A model generated the notes under the pieces. That model was not told the DNA's origin. It worked only from the letters and a program-made list of their open reading frames with translations, and made no database searches. Positions 11,515 through 23,043 of a stretch of 64,000 nt of DNA are shown here, one piece after another. A program made the translations under genes and the position numbers. Every line of letters begins with the position of its first letter. The stretch's first letter is position 1. The DNA comes from Trichaptum fuscoviolaceum (lineage: Eukaryota; Basidiomycota; Agaricomycetes; Hymenochaetales; Trichaptaceae): NCBI GenBank assembly GCA_910574455.1, contig CAJSYZ010000003.1, forward strand, positions 3,037,250-3,101,249, in the 5' to 3' direction.

Positions 11515-11880
11515 TTTCTATAACTAGAATTCGGTGCAACGTCGTGGATGGTAATGGAGAGGGACCTAATATTCAAAGATAGGCTTTATGCATTTTTTTG
11601 TCGAACGACTTAGGAGCGTCGGGATTGTCTGCATTTTTTCTGCAATTTTACGTGAGTCTCGGATGACCAGGTTCTTAGGGGCTTAAGACAGATTTTCCAA
11701 ATTCTGTGGTGATGAACAAAAAGCTCTGTTCACGTGTCCAAAGGTGAACGCAGTTCACTGAAGTCTATACTGTAGTTACATGATTTAAGACCGTATACAA
11801 AATTTAAGAAATGAATCCGCTGTCCAGTATCCAATAGTCCGACGTCCGGCGCTCCATCTAAATAGTGTCCAACAAAAAAG
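11515..11880. other. Intergenic region
   Basis: These 366 bp lie between the start of the MYND gene and the 3' end of the kinase gene, both on the minus strand. The sequence is AT-rich with no gene or repeat seen; it should hold the MYND promoter and the kinase 3' UTR. Confidence 0.5.
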
Positions 11881-13542
11881 TTACTCAACCGTGGTGAGTG
11901 TCAACGCAGTGATGCCCTCGACGGCGGCGAGGGCCTCATCCAGCTGGGCCAAGTTCATGCCACCCTCATGCTTGATCTTCGTCGAAGCCTGATTAGCAGC
12001 GCTGCGAGTCCACTGACCCACACTGCCACCCAGCGCGTCTCCCGACAGGTCAGCCACCTCCGTGTCTGCGGCAACGGGATGCGTCTCGGGTGTAATCGGG
12101 AAGGGCGAAGCAGAGCCACTGCTGCCGAGGCTGTCACTGTCCGAGAGCTCACCCATCCCGGAGTTTGACGATGAAGACGGAGACACAGCGCGAGTGCCCT
12201 CGTCAGAATCGGCGTAGAGCGTCGAGCTTGGGCTGGTCTCGATGCTGATGTTGATCTCGGGAATGTCGTCCAAATCCCCGGGCTGCGCCTCGAGCCGAGA
12301 GAGCGCAAGCGTGTCGGACGGCATAATCACTGGCGACAACGAGAGAGAAACAGAATATCCCGACAACGAAGGGTGGGTCGGCGCCGTCGCCCAGCCACCG
12401 TCGCTGGTAAACGACGATAGAGATGAAGTCGTGGTAAGCGCATGGTCTGTACTCTTTTCTGTATCCTCGATGAAAAGATCGCGCTCCGTGACCTTGTCCA
12501 TATCAGTCATGTTCTCGATATCATTGTCGCTGATGTCTTCGATCGAGACTTGATCGTACCATTCAAGCGCAACCAAGCGAGCAGACTTCGGTGCAGCCAT
12601 TAGTTCCTCGCGAGTCTTGTAGAATGTATCAATCTTCAAAAAGTCCTCCCTAAGACGCGCCAGCGGCTTTGTGTGACCATGAGTCGAGAAGATATGATTG
12701 AGAAACTGAAATGCCTGCTCCGAGAAGGGAAGTGTATCAATAAGAAAGCGTGGGTCCTTCGTGTAGCGTTGGAATGCGGGATCCGAGGGGGTTGCCGACT
12801 TCCAAGGCAAGCGCGAGAAGATAATGTTGACGAGGATGATCCCAAGAGCCCAGATGTCCGCAGCACGCGAGGAGTAGGTAGATATACCGTTGTGCAGGAA
12901 GCCAGTGACGCATTCAGGAGACATGTAGTAGTAAGATCCACATCCGAAGTCTGATGTGCGGTCGCTCTCAGTGGCCATGCCGAAGTCAGATATTAAGAGC
13001 TCTAGTCCAGAAGACGTGAAACTAAGGAGTATATTCTCTGGCTTGAGGTCGCGATGGAAAAGACCGAGACCGTGGAGATCTGCGACAGAATCGAACAGCT
13101 GGAGAAAAGCACCCTTGATGAGATCATCGCTCCCGTGAAAGAGCTTCGTCTCCGTGAGAGCGCGGAACAGATCACCTTCTTCACAGTAGTCCAGGATGAT
13201 AAACATAAGGTCATCTTCCTCGACTTTGCGATGCAGAGAGATGATACCATCGACGAACGTGGAAGCACGACGATGACGCTGAAATTCCCTGGTGCACTTG
13301 CGCTGCTGGGAGGGCGTGCGGTTGAGGAGACACTTGACGGCGACCTTGACAGGTTCTGTTTTGCCGTCGGAGTCGGGAGGGGGAGAGAAGTCGGTAGCGA
13401 GATAGACAACACTGTAACCGCCTGAGCCAAGGCGTTTCTCGAGCAAATAGCGGCCGCCGTCGATACGACGGTGGAGGAGGTAGTGAACTTGTTCGTCCTC
13501 AATCATGTCGTAGTCGAGTTCGACAGAAGACGTCGGTGCCAT
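11881..13542 (-). CDS. Ran1/Pat1-like serine/threonine protein kinase
   Basis: An intronless 553-residue frame holds a full protein kinase domain: glycine loop GSGGYSVVYLA near residues 39-49, VAVK lysine near 70, catalytic HRDLKPEN, metal-binding DFG (ISDFGMA), and MSPEC in the position of APE. The kinase type, with SLHRKVEEDDLMFIILDYC and an insert before YSSRAADIWALGIILVN, resembles the fungal Ran1/Pat1/Vhs1/Sks1 group that links nutrient state to growth or meiosis. The C-terminal third is disordered and Ser/Thr/Asp/Glu-rich with many SP sites, so it is a likely regulatory tail. The start at MAPTSSVELDY was chosen because the upstream in-frame extension is Pro/Ser-rich and looks like translated leader. 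Substrate is unknown. It is divergent from the polyol dehydrogenase gene. Confidence 0.88.
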   Translation of the reverse strand: MAPTSSVELDYDMIEDEQVHYLLHRRIDGGRYLLEKRLGSGGYSVVYLATDFSPPPDSDGKTEPVKVAVKCLLNRTPSQQRKCTREFQRHRRASTFVDGIISLHRKVEEDDLMFIILDYCEEGDLFRALTETKLFHGSDDLIKGAFLQLFDSVADLHGLGLFHRDLKPENILLSFTSSGLELLISDFGMATESDRTSDFGCGSYYYMSPECVTGFLHNGISTYSSRAADIWALGIILVNIIFSRLPWKSATPSDPAFQRYTKDPRFLIDTLPFSEQAFQFLNHIFSTHGHTKPLARLREDFLKIDTFYKTREELMAAPKSARLVALEWYDQVSIEDISDNDIENMTDMDKVTERDLFIEDTEKSTDHALTTTSSLSSFTSDGGWATAPTHPSLSGYSVSLSLSPVIMPSDTLALSRLEAQPGDLDDIPEINISIETSPSSTLYADSDEGTRAVSPSSSSNSGMGELSDSDSLGSSGSASPFPITPETHPVAADTEVADLSGDALGGSVGQWTRSAANQASTKIKHEGGMNLAQLDEALAAVEGITALTLTTVE

Positions 13543-14509
13543 GGTTGTCACGTCGAGAAGTGTTGTCCTGAGGAAAGGTGTCGTTAGTCGAAGGGTGAGT
13601 GGCGAAGTGGCGAAGGTGGAATGGGAAGGGGGAGGGGAATGGGGAGTCAGTGTTGAGGGGATGGGTGAGAGTTGGCTGAAGATCGTAGCTGCCCAACGAC
13701 CGCCTTTTATCACAGTGCGCCTCCCAGTCAGCCACGTCTCTAACGATTGGGCGAGTCAGCCATATGTCTAAGACATTGTGCATCGAGCTGACTGCTCGAG
13801 CTGGATGCAGACTGGCCTGGACGGCATGCCCGGGCAAGTGGCTGGATCGGTGTTCAAGAACGAACTGTGGTGACGCATCCTCGAGCTCAGGACAAGATAT
13901 GCAGTCCAAGAGGCAGTCCAAGAGATATCCACCAGGAATATACAGGATTCTGAGAGACTGTCAGTGAGATCATGGAGGTTGAAGGTAAAGAATGTAGTGG
14001 CTTGAATTGTCAGGATCGTTTCGGTAGACTTCAGCCCGCCAAGTTAGGAAATTCGCACAGTTTATCGCGGACCGAACTTGAAGCTCTCTCAGCCTGAGCG
14101 ACTCAGATGTGCCAGCACTGTCTTCTTCTTGTACATTGATTCTTGAGTTCCGTAGGCACGACACCTCCTCACAGCAAAAAGGTTCCGTCGTACACACACT
14201 TTCAGTCCTTATCTGCACTAAACATTCCCGCATTCCTATGTCAGGCGAAGGGAAAGGAGAACCGTTCAGCCAAAGACAGCTTCGGAGAAACCGCTGAAAA
14301 TTTGATCGAAGGAGAGCACGGACCGGGTCGACCGCCGCGAGCCTCGAGCTATGATACCGGTCTGCCGCGCAGATGCTCCCTCCGCATTTCGGAAGCCCTA
14401 TTTAATGTTCAGAACGTCATGAGATCCAGCAACGGACTTATACTCCTCTTCCTCTTCTTCCTCTGCACGCCCTAATACTCTTCTCGAAGTCGGAGGTAAA
14501 TCATCGACG
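13543..14509. promoter_or_regulatory. Divergent upstream region of kinase and polyol dehydrogenase genes
   Basis: This 967-bp gap lies between two divergent start codons. The plus-strand gene has a CT-rich tract (about 14446-14466) just before its start. No particular regulatory motif is claimed and no coding region was found here. Confidence 0.4.
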
Positions 14510-16305
14510 ATGTCGAACAACCCGTCTTTCGTCCTCAAGGGCATCAACAACACCGCGTTCGAGGAGCGGCCCATTCCTGAACGTAAGTCTCCTGGGATTT
14601 GAGTACGTTGGGAAGACTGGCTGATCGCTTGCGATTGGCACATCAGTGGATGCCGATGAGGTCCTCGTCGAGGTCAAGAAAACGGGTGAGCTCATTAATT
14701 TCCGACTTGTAATGAAGTCTAAGTATGGATCGGTTCAGGTATCTGTGGGTCCGATGTGAGTGCCGATCTGGTTGATGCAGTGCCTATGGATCAGGAAGAT
14801 AATGTCTATTTCTCGTAGGTGCACTACCTTGTCGCTGGCCGTATAGGCGACTTCGTCGTCGCAAATGACATGGTAAGTTCATCAGTTCTCTTACTCAAGA
14901 CCCGAGTTCTTACTTCCTTCGATCATAGGTTCTTGGTCATGAATCGGCCGGGATCATTTCGAAAGGTCCCTATATGCTACACAATCTGTCTCGGGCATCA
15001 TGCTGAATTGGACCTTTGTACAGTCGGCTCAAAGGTCAAGAATCTAAAGCCTGGAGACCGCGTTGCCCTCGAGCCGGGAGCGACGTGTCGGACTTGCGAG
15101 GCTTGCAAGAGCGGAAAGTACGAGGTGCGTCTGGTCTCGTTCCTCGACAAAAATCATCGCTGAGTTGCGCATGTCCGCAGCTCTGCCCGGATATCGTCTT
15201 CGCTGCAACGCCACCGTATGACGGTACTCTCGGACGGTACTACAAGCTACCAGCCGACATCGCATACAAGCTACCGGACAACCTGACACTTGAGGATGGT
15301 GCGATGGTAAGCACGACTCCACCTCGCCCACGGCTTCCACCCTCTTGAAACACTTGTCTAGATGGAGCCGCTGTCCGTCGCAGTTCACGCCGTTAACACT
15401 CTCGCTCAACTCCGGGCGAACCAAACGATCGCGATCTTCGGGTGTGGGCCCGTCGGCCTGCTCTGCATGGCCGTCGCGAAGGCGCTCGGCGCCTCACGCA
15501 TCATCGCCATCGACATCGTGCCTGCGCGCGTCGACTTCGCGCTCAAGTACGCGGCGACGGAGGCGTTCCTCCCGCCGGCCTTTGAGGCGGGCGAGACGAA
15601 GATGCAGTACAGCAAGCGTGCGAGCGCGCTCCTGAAGGAGAAGCTCGGCGTGGAGGAAAGGGGCCCGAAGGCCTTGGATATTGTCGTCGATGCGAGTGGC
15701 GCGGAGGTGTGCATACAGATGGCGCTTTTGATTGCGCGGATTGGGGGGACGTTCGTGCAGGTGAGCTGAGACTTTGATGTCATGATTGATGCAAGTTCGG
15801 GAGCCTAACTAACATAATGCTTTGCTGTAGCTCGGCATGGGGAGCGCAGAGGTTACGATTCCGATTACACTTGTGCTTGTGAAGGAGCTCACCGTGAAGG
15901 GCTCCTTCCGCTATGGCGTATGTATACAATCCTCCATAATATTCTCTACCCAACTAACTCCACATTTATAGCCGGGCGATTACCCGCTCTCCATCTCGCT
16001 TGTATCTCAAGGGAAGATCGACCTCAAGCCCTTGGTTACGCACCGGTACGTTTACTTTGCTCTGCTGGACTGCCCCACATCACCACGCGTTGCTGCGCAT
16101 GCTTGTGTGGGGAATGATTTGGATCATTGTCGCTACCTGGACGACCCGACGAGCTGACATGAAACGTCCACATTGTTTTAATAGATTTAAGTTTGATGAC
16201 GCCATCACCGCGTTCGAGACGACGAAGGCCGGGAAGAGCACAGACGGCAAGGGCGTCATTAAGGCGATCATCTCAGGCCCGGACGTCTCGCCTGACGATA
16301 TCTAA
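14510..16305 (+). CDS. Zinc-dependent xylitol/sorbitol dehydrogenase (MDR family)
   Basis: Eleven exons join in phase to 375 residues: 14510-14582, 14647-14685, 14739-14755, 14819-14872, 14929-14965, 15024-15124, 15181-15306, 15362-15760, 15831-15917, 15972-16045, 16185-16305. The third exon is only 17 nt and carries part of the catalytic-zinc motif GICGSDVHY. The zinc ligands continue with GHE in VLGHESAG and the Glu of the MEP motif. The four structural-zinc cysteines are in CRTCEACKSGKYELC. The Rossmann motif is GCGPVG, followed by an acidic residue (AIDIV) that fits NAD specificity. The enzyme oxidises polyols such as xylitol or D-sorbitol to ketoses in the cytosol (pentose catabolism). 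Distinguishing xylitol from sorbitol or L-arabinitol dehydrogenase needs comparison with characterised members. Confidence 0.93.
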
Positions 16306-16767
16306 ACGAAAAGCGAAACATATATTGTTGTTGTATTTGCGTCGGATATTCGAGCCTTGTACGGATATTTATCAAACGAAGGCGGTGTCTGCTCGCTGGC
16401 TTGTATGGAAGTGTGTTGTACAACGCTAACGCCGGGAAGTAGTAATTTTTGGAATTAAAAGACAAATTGTACACTTTTTCTCTTGAGATAATCGGGACGA
16501 GGATACGATTAGGAAAAGGTATTGCCGGGTGTGATGTGCGTCATAAGTCATATGTATCCTGTTTGACACGAGCGCACGCAGAGAGGCTCGCAGTGTTAAC
16601 ATTATATATGTCACCAAGACGGGAGGGCAAGGAACACCGAGCAAGATTCTGCATATACTTCATTATCATTTAGTCATTTAGCCCCGCAGGTAATCGGGTT
16701 GGCTCAGCATCCATCCCAGAGAGCTCTGTCTCACTTCCTTCCTTTCCTTCCTTCGTCCCCGCCCGCC
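16306..16767. other. Intergenic region
   Basis: These 462 bp hold the 3' UTR of the dehydrogenase gene and the promoter of the next plus-strand gene. A C/T-rich tract at 16728-16766 runs directly into the downstream start codon, as is usual for fungal promoters. Confidence 0.5.
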
Positions 16768-18847
16768 ATGAGCGCCATCACCGTCCTTGCTCGCCCGCCT
16801 GCGTTCGAGGCCATACCGCCGGCGAGGAACACGATGTCGACGACGATGGCCATGGCCCTGGCTCTCGATGAGGGTGAGAACGGACACGGTGCGTTCTCGT
16901 TTGCTATTGTCTGTCTATTGGCCCCGCGGGCCTGGAAACGTCTGGTTTGCGTCTAATGTCTGACTACTGGATTCGTGTACTACAGGGACGAATGAGGCAT
17001 CGGCGTCGAGCTCGACTGGGAGATTGGGCGCACAGAGGCCGACGCCGACACGCACGAACACGGACCAGATACTGAGCTACTACCAGTCGGAGGATGCGGG
17101 GCGCGCCTACGAGGGGACGACGTCGACGGGGGGCGCTGGCGGCAGTGGCGAAGGCGCGGGGGAGGAGCGTGGGCGTGAGCACAATGATGGCAGTGGGCTC
17201 GCAGAGAGTCCGGCATCAACGTACAGTTCGGTCTCCGACGCGTCGCCAGCAGCAACGAGCTCGGCATCGGCAGCAACGGGGCTCTCGCGACGACGGACAA
17301 GCACCCGGAGCTCAGGCGGGTCAGATAAGCGGCGCGTGGCCGTCATCGAGATGGACTTGGACTCGGACGTGGACCCTGACTCCTTCAACCGCCTCAAGTC
17401 ACGCCAGCTGTCCGGCTCTTCCTCCTCCAGCTACTCCTTTTCAGACTCCTCGTTCTGCACCGACCAGACTGCCACCACCCAGAACTCCTCGCCGACCGTC
17501 TCTGCGTCGCCGAGCAACAGCACTGGCGCGGGCAACACCCTCCTAACAAGGCGCGGCATCGACGGCCTGCGATTCGCGTTCATCGCACCGCCTGACGCGT
17601 CTCCCAGCGCGTACACCAACCTTACCCCGCCGCTCTCCGCGCCGCCGCAGGCGCAGAACTCACGCAAAACAGGGAGCAGCACCGGTGAGCACAGGGCGGT
17701 GAATGCTGCCAATACAACTGCACCCCGTGTTGCGTCCCATCAGAGATCTCAGAGCGAGGCTGTGGTCTCCAACAAGCCCGCATTAGCGCACAGCAGAGCG
17801 CATCCGAATAGACTCAGAAAAGGCTCGAGGGACATTGGCATTGTTGGCACGAGTATCTCACCGACGAGTGGGCAGATGAGAATGGACGGCTCTGCACATA
17901 CGCACTCTTCAGACGTTCTGCCTGATCAGGTCCTTCCTATTTTTCAGCGTCCAAAATTGTCAGAGACACCCTCTGTATCATATTCATCGGAGGGCGCTAC
18001 CTCCGCCTCCAGCACTGCTACGACAAAACAAACCTCCGCTACCACCAATTCAGGTCCTTCGAAGTTGTCTCAGCCGCCATCAAAGACCTCATCCACGTCC
18101 GCTTTTTCACATCCACCCCTCATGTCCAACGACGTAATGGCCCCTCAGGCGCAACAGACCGCGGCTGTAGCTGGCGCACGCTCGCCTCCAATCAGTCCCG
18201 TGGTCGTCGGGCACACTCCGCATCAGTATTGGCAAACACCCGCACTCGCGAGCACAGGATATGCACACTACGCCATTATGAGCCAGGCAAACGGCACGGT
18301 GCTCTCCACGGCGCAATTCTTGCCCGTCTCCTCCATGTCATCCTCATCTTCCTCACAGTACCCTACCTCCTCTTCGTCTTCAATTTCTCCACCCATGTCC
18401 TCCCCACAGGCTGCATCTAGTTCTCCGATGTCCACGTCATTGTCAGGCTCGAATACCAATCTGCTGCACTACCAAGCGGGTCGAGACGCCACGGCCGGGC
18501 CCCTTCCTCCTCCGCCACGACAAGTCATCCCACCTTCATCCTCTTCTCCATCCTCTTCTCCAAAGTCAAGCCCAAGTGTTATTCCAAGTCCGAGTTCGGC
18601 ACCCCCACCTCGTCCGCCGCGCCTGCATGCACCCGGGTCCAGCTCGTCTGATAGGTCTGCTCGAGACAAGACAGTAAACGTTGACATTGGCGCAAAACCG
18701 CAGTCTGCAGTCGCCCAAGGTCAAGAAAGGTCGCTTATGAACCAACCATCCAATGCCTCCATTTCTCTGCGTAGTGCCGGACGCATTGATAGTGCAGAGC
18801 AACCTGCGACGATTTCGACTGGCGATCATATAACAGCCTCATCGTGA
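16768..18847 (+). CDS. Large Ser/Pro-rich disordered protein (possibly N-terminal part of the next gene)
   Basis: Exon 1 (16768-16888) starts MSAITVLARPPAFEAIPP after a CT tract. A 97-bp GT-AG intron leads to exon 2 (16986 onward), which stays open to a TGA ending at 18847, giving about 660 residues. The chain is low complexity, with Ser, Thr and Pro dominant, short conserved-looking islands (VAVIEMDLDSDVDPDSFNRL, RRGIDGLRFAFIAPPD, TPHQYWQTPALASTGYAHY) and polyproline motifs. The terminal TCATC|GTGAGT is a good splice donor. An acceptor at 19040 would join in phase to the next frame, making one protein of about 1,280 residues that ends in a CUE-like domain. No function is assigned. Confidence 0.6.
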
Positions 18848-19047
18848 GTTACCATCTATTCAGAAATTATTCAATTCTGTTACTGTTCTATTTCTACTCT
18901 ACCTTTCTGATATTTCGCATGTGTCCATGTTTACCGTGATTCATTGAGTGTCGTCCTGATATTTCTTCGTTTCCACCCCCGTGACGACTTCGTGATCCTG
19001 TGCTGAAACGTAAAACCATCTCAAACCGCATTATATACAGATCCACA

Positions 19048-20962
19048 ATGTCCACACTGGTTGACTCGCAAGCCGAGGAACCACAACCGTATAAGACCAA
19101 AACGCTTCACGCTCGCGAGGGCGCGTTCCCTCCAGATTCGATTTTTATAACGCAGGCTACACCACCGAGGGCAGTACAGCAGCAGCAACCGTTGAAACAT
19201 AAGAATACAATGGACGAGTTGGTTAAAGATGTGAGTATTGCGATCGAGGAGGCGGAGGCGCGTAAAGGTGGAGGTGAGGTCGACAAGAGGATGAAACGAA
19301 GTGCTTCGGTTTCGGAGGGTAAACGCTCTGAACGCCGACCTGGAGCGGAACTGCGACGCGAAGCAAGTCAATCGACGTTCAGAAGTGAGCAAGCCTACCG
19401 TGAGCCCCTGACACGAATTGAAGCCGACCGCGAATCTGTGCAAAGTCCAGCATCTGACTACTCCGACGACCCGATGGATTTGGCTTTAGCAAAAAGCAAC
19501 GGAGCAATGGGGGTGACGAAAACCACTACAAACGACCCATTCGCATTACCACCCCCGACATCATTTTCAGCGCCGAACGCTGCAGCGGATGCGGCTGAGC
19601 TACGAAATGCTAAGCGTTCTTTGTCGCCTCAACGTCAGCTACTCGAATTCGCAGCGAAGAGATTCTCCGCGCTCCCGCGTACACCCTCACGGCTTTCTGT
19701 CTCGCGCGGTTCGCAACGCAGCAGCATTTCCGCCGAACGCGAGCGCATTAGCTGTGACCGGGACCAACTCTTCGTGCAGCAGGACCGCATCTCACTGGGC
19801 ACACCCTCTCCGCGAAGTGCAAAGAAGATCTACCTCCCGAAGACCCGCAGCTTGTGGCCGGACGCGATGGAGTTCAAGCACGACGTGCTGACATCGCGCA
19901 GCCCCATGGAGAGGAGCAGACGGTATGCGGAGAAGATCAATGAACTAGCGAACCATGATTCGGGCCTGGGCGAGTGGGTGGTGATGATGCGGATTCATTG
20001 TGCGTGCCTATCAACTTGGGAGGAATTTTGAAACTGACGTTTGCGTTCGTGTAGTAACTCAATCGAGTAAGCAAGCCCATCGACGTTCTGTTTCACCCTC
20101 ATTCCCGAAGAGCCCAGCCAATGGTCAGTTCGCGCCCAAGGTACGACACGTCTCCCGAGGCTCGATCGGATCCGAAGTCACGTTCCCCAAGCGTATCGAC
20201 GCGTACGTTGCCACGGACCTCTCTGCGCGCCCATCCGAATCCGAAGGTATCAAGCTCGAGGGCCCACCACCGACTCTGCCGTACCCGAGCCTCGCGCAGG
20301 GCCTCACAGTGAACGCAGTCGCGAAGCTAGGCTCGGCGAAGTCAACCGGAGGAACAAGCGTGAGCTCCATGACACCGTCGATGCGTAGCATGCCGCTGTC
20401 GTTGAGTAGCAGCAAGGGCAGCGGCGGAGGCGGGTTCTTCGCGTCAATCGGGCGTAAAGCGAGCATGAAACGCGAGCCGACGCTCAAGTCGATAGGCAAC
20501 GGGAACGGCGCGTCATCGTCGGGACCGAAGCTCCTGAGCAAGCGGCAACAGCAGGCCATCCCGACGCCGCGCCCCGTGCAGATCACCGCCCAGCCGGCGC
20601 TCCCGGGCGGCCCGCGTGCGCCTCCGGGACGTATGCAGCGCGCGCAGAGCGTGATTGCGGGGAAGACGCCGGCGTCGAGCCTGTCGCCAACGTACGCCGA
20701 GAGCGAGAGCGAGCTTGGGCACCGGATGCTGTCGATGCGCCGGAGCCCGTCGGTCGCGCCTTCGACCGCCACCAGCGCGCGCGGCCCGCCCCCGCCCTTG
20801 CCCCCACGAGACTTTGACAAACAGCTTGCGAAGCTCGCCGACCTTATGCCGAACGCGGACAAAACCATCTTAGCTGGTTACTTACGACGGGCAGGCTCTG
20901 ACATCGTCGCCATCGGCCAGTTTCTCGAAGATCAAAAGAATGGATGCTTAAAGCGCGAATAA
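19048..20962 (+). CDS. Disordered protein with C-terminal CUE-like ubiquitin-binding domain
   Basis: Two exons (19048-19999 and 20055-20962) join in phase to 619 residues; the frame is also open upstream to a possible acceptor at 19040. A moderately ordered island, SLWPDAMEFKHDVL followed by RSRRYAEKINELANHDSG, sits in the middle. The C-terminus, FDKQLAKLADLMPNADKTIL followed by AGYLRRAGSDIVAIGQFLED, has the spacing of a CUE three-helix bundle, which binds monoubiquitin. The rest is rich in Ser, Pro and Arg with many SP/RS sites and PPPLPP motifs. An adaptor in ubiquitin-linked trafficking or signalling is plausible but inferred. Whether this is a separate gene or the C-terminal half of the preceding frame cannot be settled from sequence alone. 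Confidence 0.65.
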
Positions 20963-21229
20963 AACCATCTTTTGGACTTGGAGCTGGGGCTTCCTCTCCT
21001 TTCTAACCCATCGTTTCTTCCACTGCTGCTTTCGCTTTCATTTTTGTTGCCCTTTCACACCATAACACCATCATTTACTAACTTGTACATGCCTACTCTA
21101 CCACGGATCAACTAAACTTGTATTATGGAGTAGTTTATAATAGTCTCATAACTAACGTTTCTTGATAACTATAGTTACTTTTCTTAAGCATTGAGCGAGC
21201 AATCGACTTTGGGGGATCAGAAACGTGGC

Positions 21230-23043
21230 CTATCTTGTAACCGATGGTCTAAAAGCTTTCTGTCTTCTTCCGTTTGAACTTTGCGCTAGCAATTTATCAA
21301 GACTCGTGATGGCTAGAGTGCCTCCATTCTACATACCTGTTTGGGGATTAATCATTCGACCAGTAAACTGAGCAGAGCCTTGAGCTTGAGGACGCATGAA
21401 TTGTCTGTTTGATTGATGCGGATGAGCCAGCATGTTTTCGACTTCGTCAGCACTAGCAGATCGTTCAGAAGCACTAGCAAGCGTATTGTTTCCTCCAGAA
21501 TGAGAACGTCCAGGTCGACCCATAGTTTGCCAGTCAGAAGTAAATTGCCCAGTAGTAGCCCCGCTGCGCAGAGGTGTCCTTTGTATCTATCGTGCCAATT
21601 AGCCGCTGGGAAACAATTCAGAGGAGTAACTTTAAAACGAACTCCATGAGCTTCCATCCCTCCTACAACAGCACCTATATCTACGCCATTAGATGGCACA
21701 GCAAATGTATTGTTTCCCCTTAGTCTTGCCGGAGCTCTATCAAGTATCATATCATTCTGAGGAGCTACTGGTGCTGCAAAGTTTGCTTGAGCGCTGTTGA
21801 TTAGAGCACCTGGAGATGATAGGGCCTTTCTTTTCATTTTGTCATAATGAGCCTAATGAATAACTGTTGAAATAATCTGCATTCCGCGGTTATAAAGATA
21901 TATACGCGCCTTCAGTTTCTGGTAGTCTTTATCTCTTTCGCGCGCCGTGTCTTGCATTTCACGCAGTTTACGGCGTTCCATTTCCAGATCTTTTTCCAAG
22001 CCTGAACGCAGCGTTTGTCAGCGAATATATGTGAGCAATTTGGCTCACCTGAGATTTTGTTATTCATCAAGCCTATCTCGTTGTTCGCTACAGAAATGCG
22101 TGAGCTATTGCAGAGTTCGTCGTGGTAATGAGGCGGGTCCAATGACCTTCCCGGATGACATTGTCGAGTTGTTTCTGCAGCTGCCCGTTCCGTTCATTGA
22201 GATTCTTCAGGACTGCTTGTTGGAAAGAACTAAGAATTCAAGCAAGGTATAGCCTATCATGGTTTGTGATCGAATGGGCAAAAGACCGTACTTCTCCTGG
22301 TGTATTTGGTATTGCCAGAAGGACATTGCCCTGTCAGCAGAGATAAGCACTTGCTGATGTAGAGCGTGTAGACAACTTACCTCCCGCATATTTCCAGGAT
22401 TAGAGATGGACTCAATCCAGAAAGCACGGACTGTAAATTTTCGTGGTGAAGAACGTGCTGAACCACGCATAAAATATTCGCCTTACTGTTTTGTAGTCAT
22501 TAGATGGATGCAAGGATGAAACCTGCAGGTCGTTGCCCATGAATGCTCTATCAAGAACTTGATTTGACTCTTGGGACTAGCAGCTCACGACGACATCATC
22601 ACTGCGTACAATCTGTTCAGTTCTTTAACTAAAATCTTCCAGAAATGTTTTCTTACGGTTCAGAAAGATGCGTTTCGCAAGCTAATAAAAACAAATCGTG
22701 TAGCTGGTTATAGCACGTCTCGTTTCCTCGCTGAACTGTGGCTTACCAGGGCAAAGTTGCGCAGCAGTGAAAAGTTCGTTTGCGCAGTCAACTGGCCGTT
22801 ATATATGTTAACTGATGCCACTTCATGTCGCTCATTCATTCGTACCACAGAATATATGAGAGCCTTCTCCTAGGCGGTAAGCTTAAGATATATTTCATAG
22901 CTATGGACGTACATGTTGTCTATAACGCGAGTCTCAGGATTCATAACGCGTGCAAAAATGACAGAAATGGTACTAACAACGACAGCCTTGTCCATTAATG
23001 CCTTCCTACATTGCAAGTTGTTGCACTTCAGGTCGGAGTCCAT
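21230..23043 (-). CDS. HEI10: HEI10/CCNB1IP1 meiotic crossover RING-coiled-coil protein
   Basis: Fourteen exons can be joined in phase to 343 residues: 22974-23043, 22846-22869, 22747-22791, 22657-22681, 22589-22601 (13 nt), 22487-22522, 22381-22430, 22292-22330, 22147-22229, 22049-22087, 21910-22001, 21643-21852, 21337-21586, 21230-21285. The order matches HEI10: RING (CNNLQC, SHIFC, VDCAN, LCPACE), the linker HPSNDYKTSVLSGLSP, AMSFWQYQIHQE, then a long coiled coil (VLKNLNERNGQLQKQLDNVI; ERRKLREMQDTARERDKDYQ) and a disordered tail. The family condenses on the synaptonemal complex as a SUMO/ubiquitin ligase that marks crossovers. Two oddities stand out. The residue before SHIFC should be a zinc-binding Cys but reads Gly in the best splice model, and the intron after YQKLK has a GC donor. 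The last intron (21286-21336) is optional; without it the protein ends at 21329. Confidence 0.88.

Noticed and set aside
11955..12308. Arg-rich frames inside the kinase gene
   Set aside because: Alternative frames of the GC-rich coding sequence of the kinase tail.
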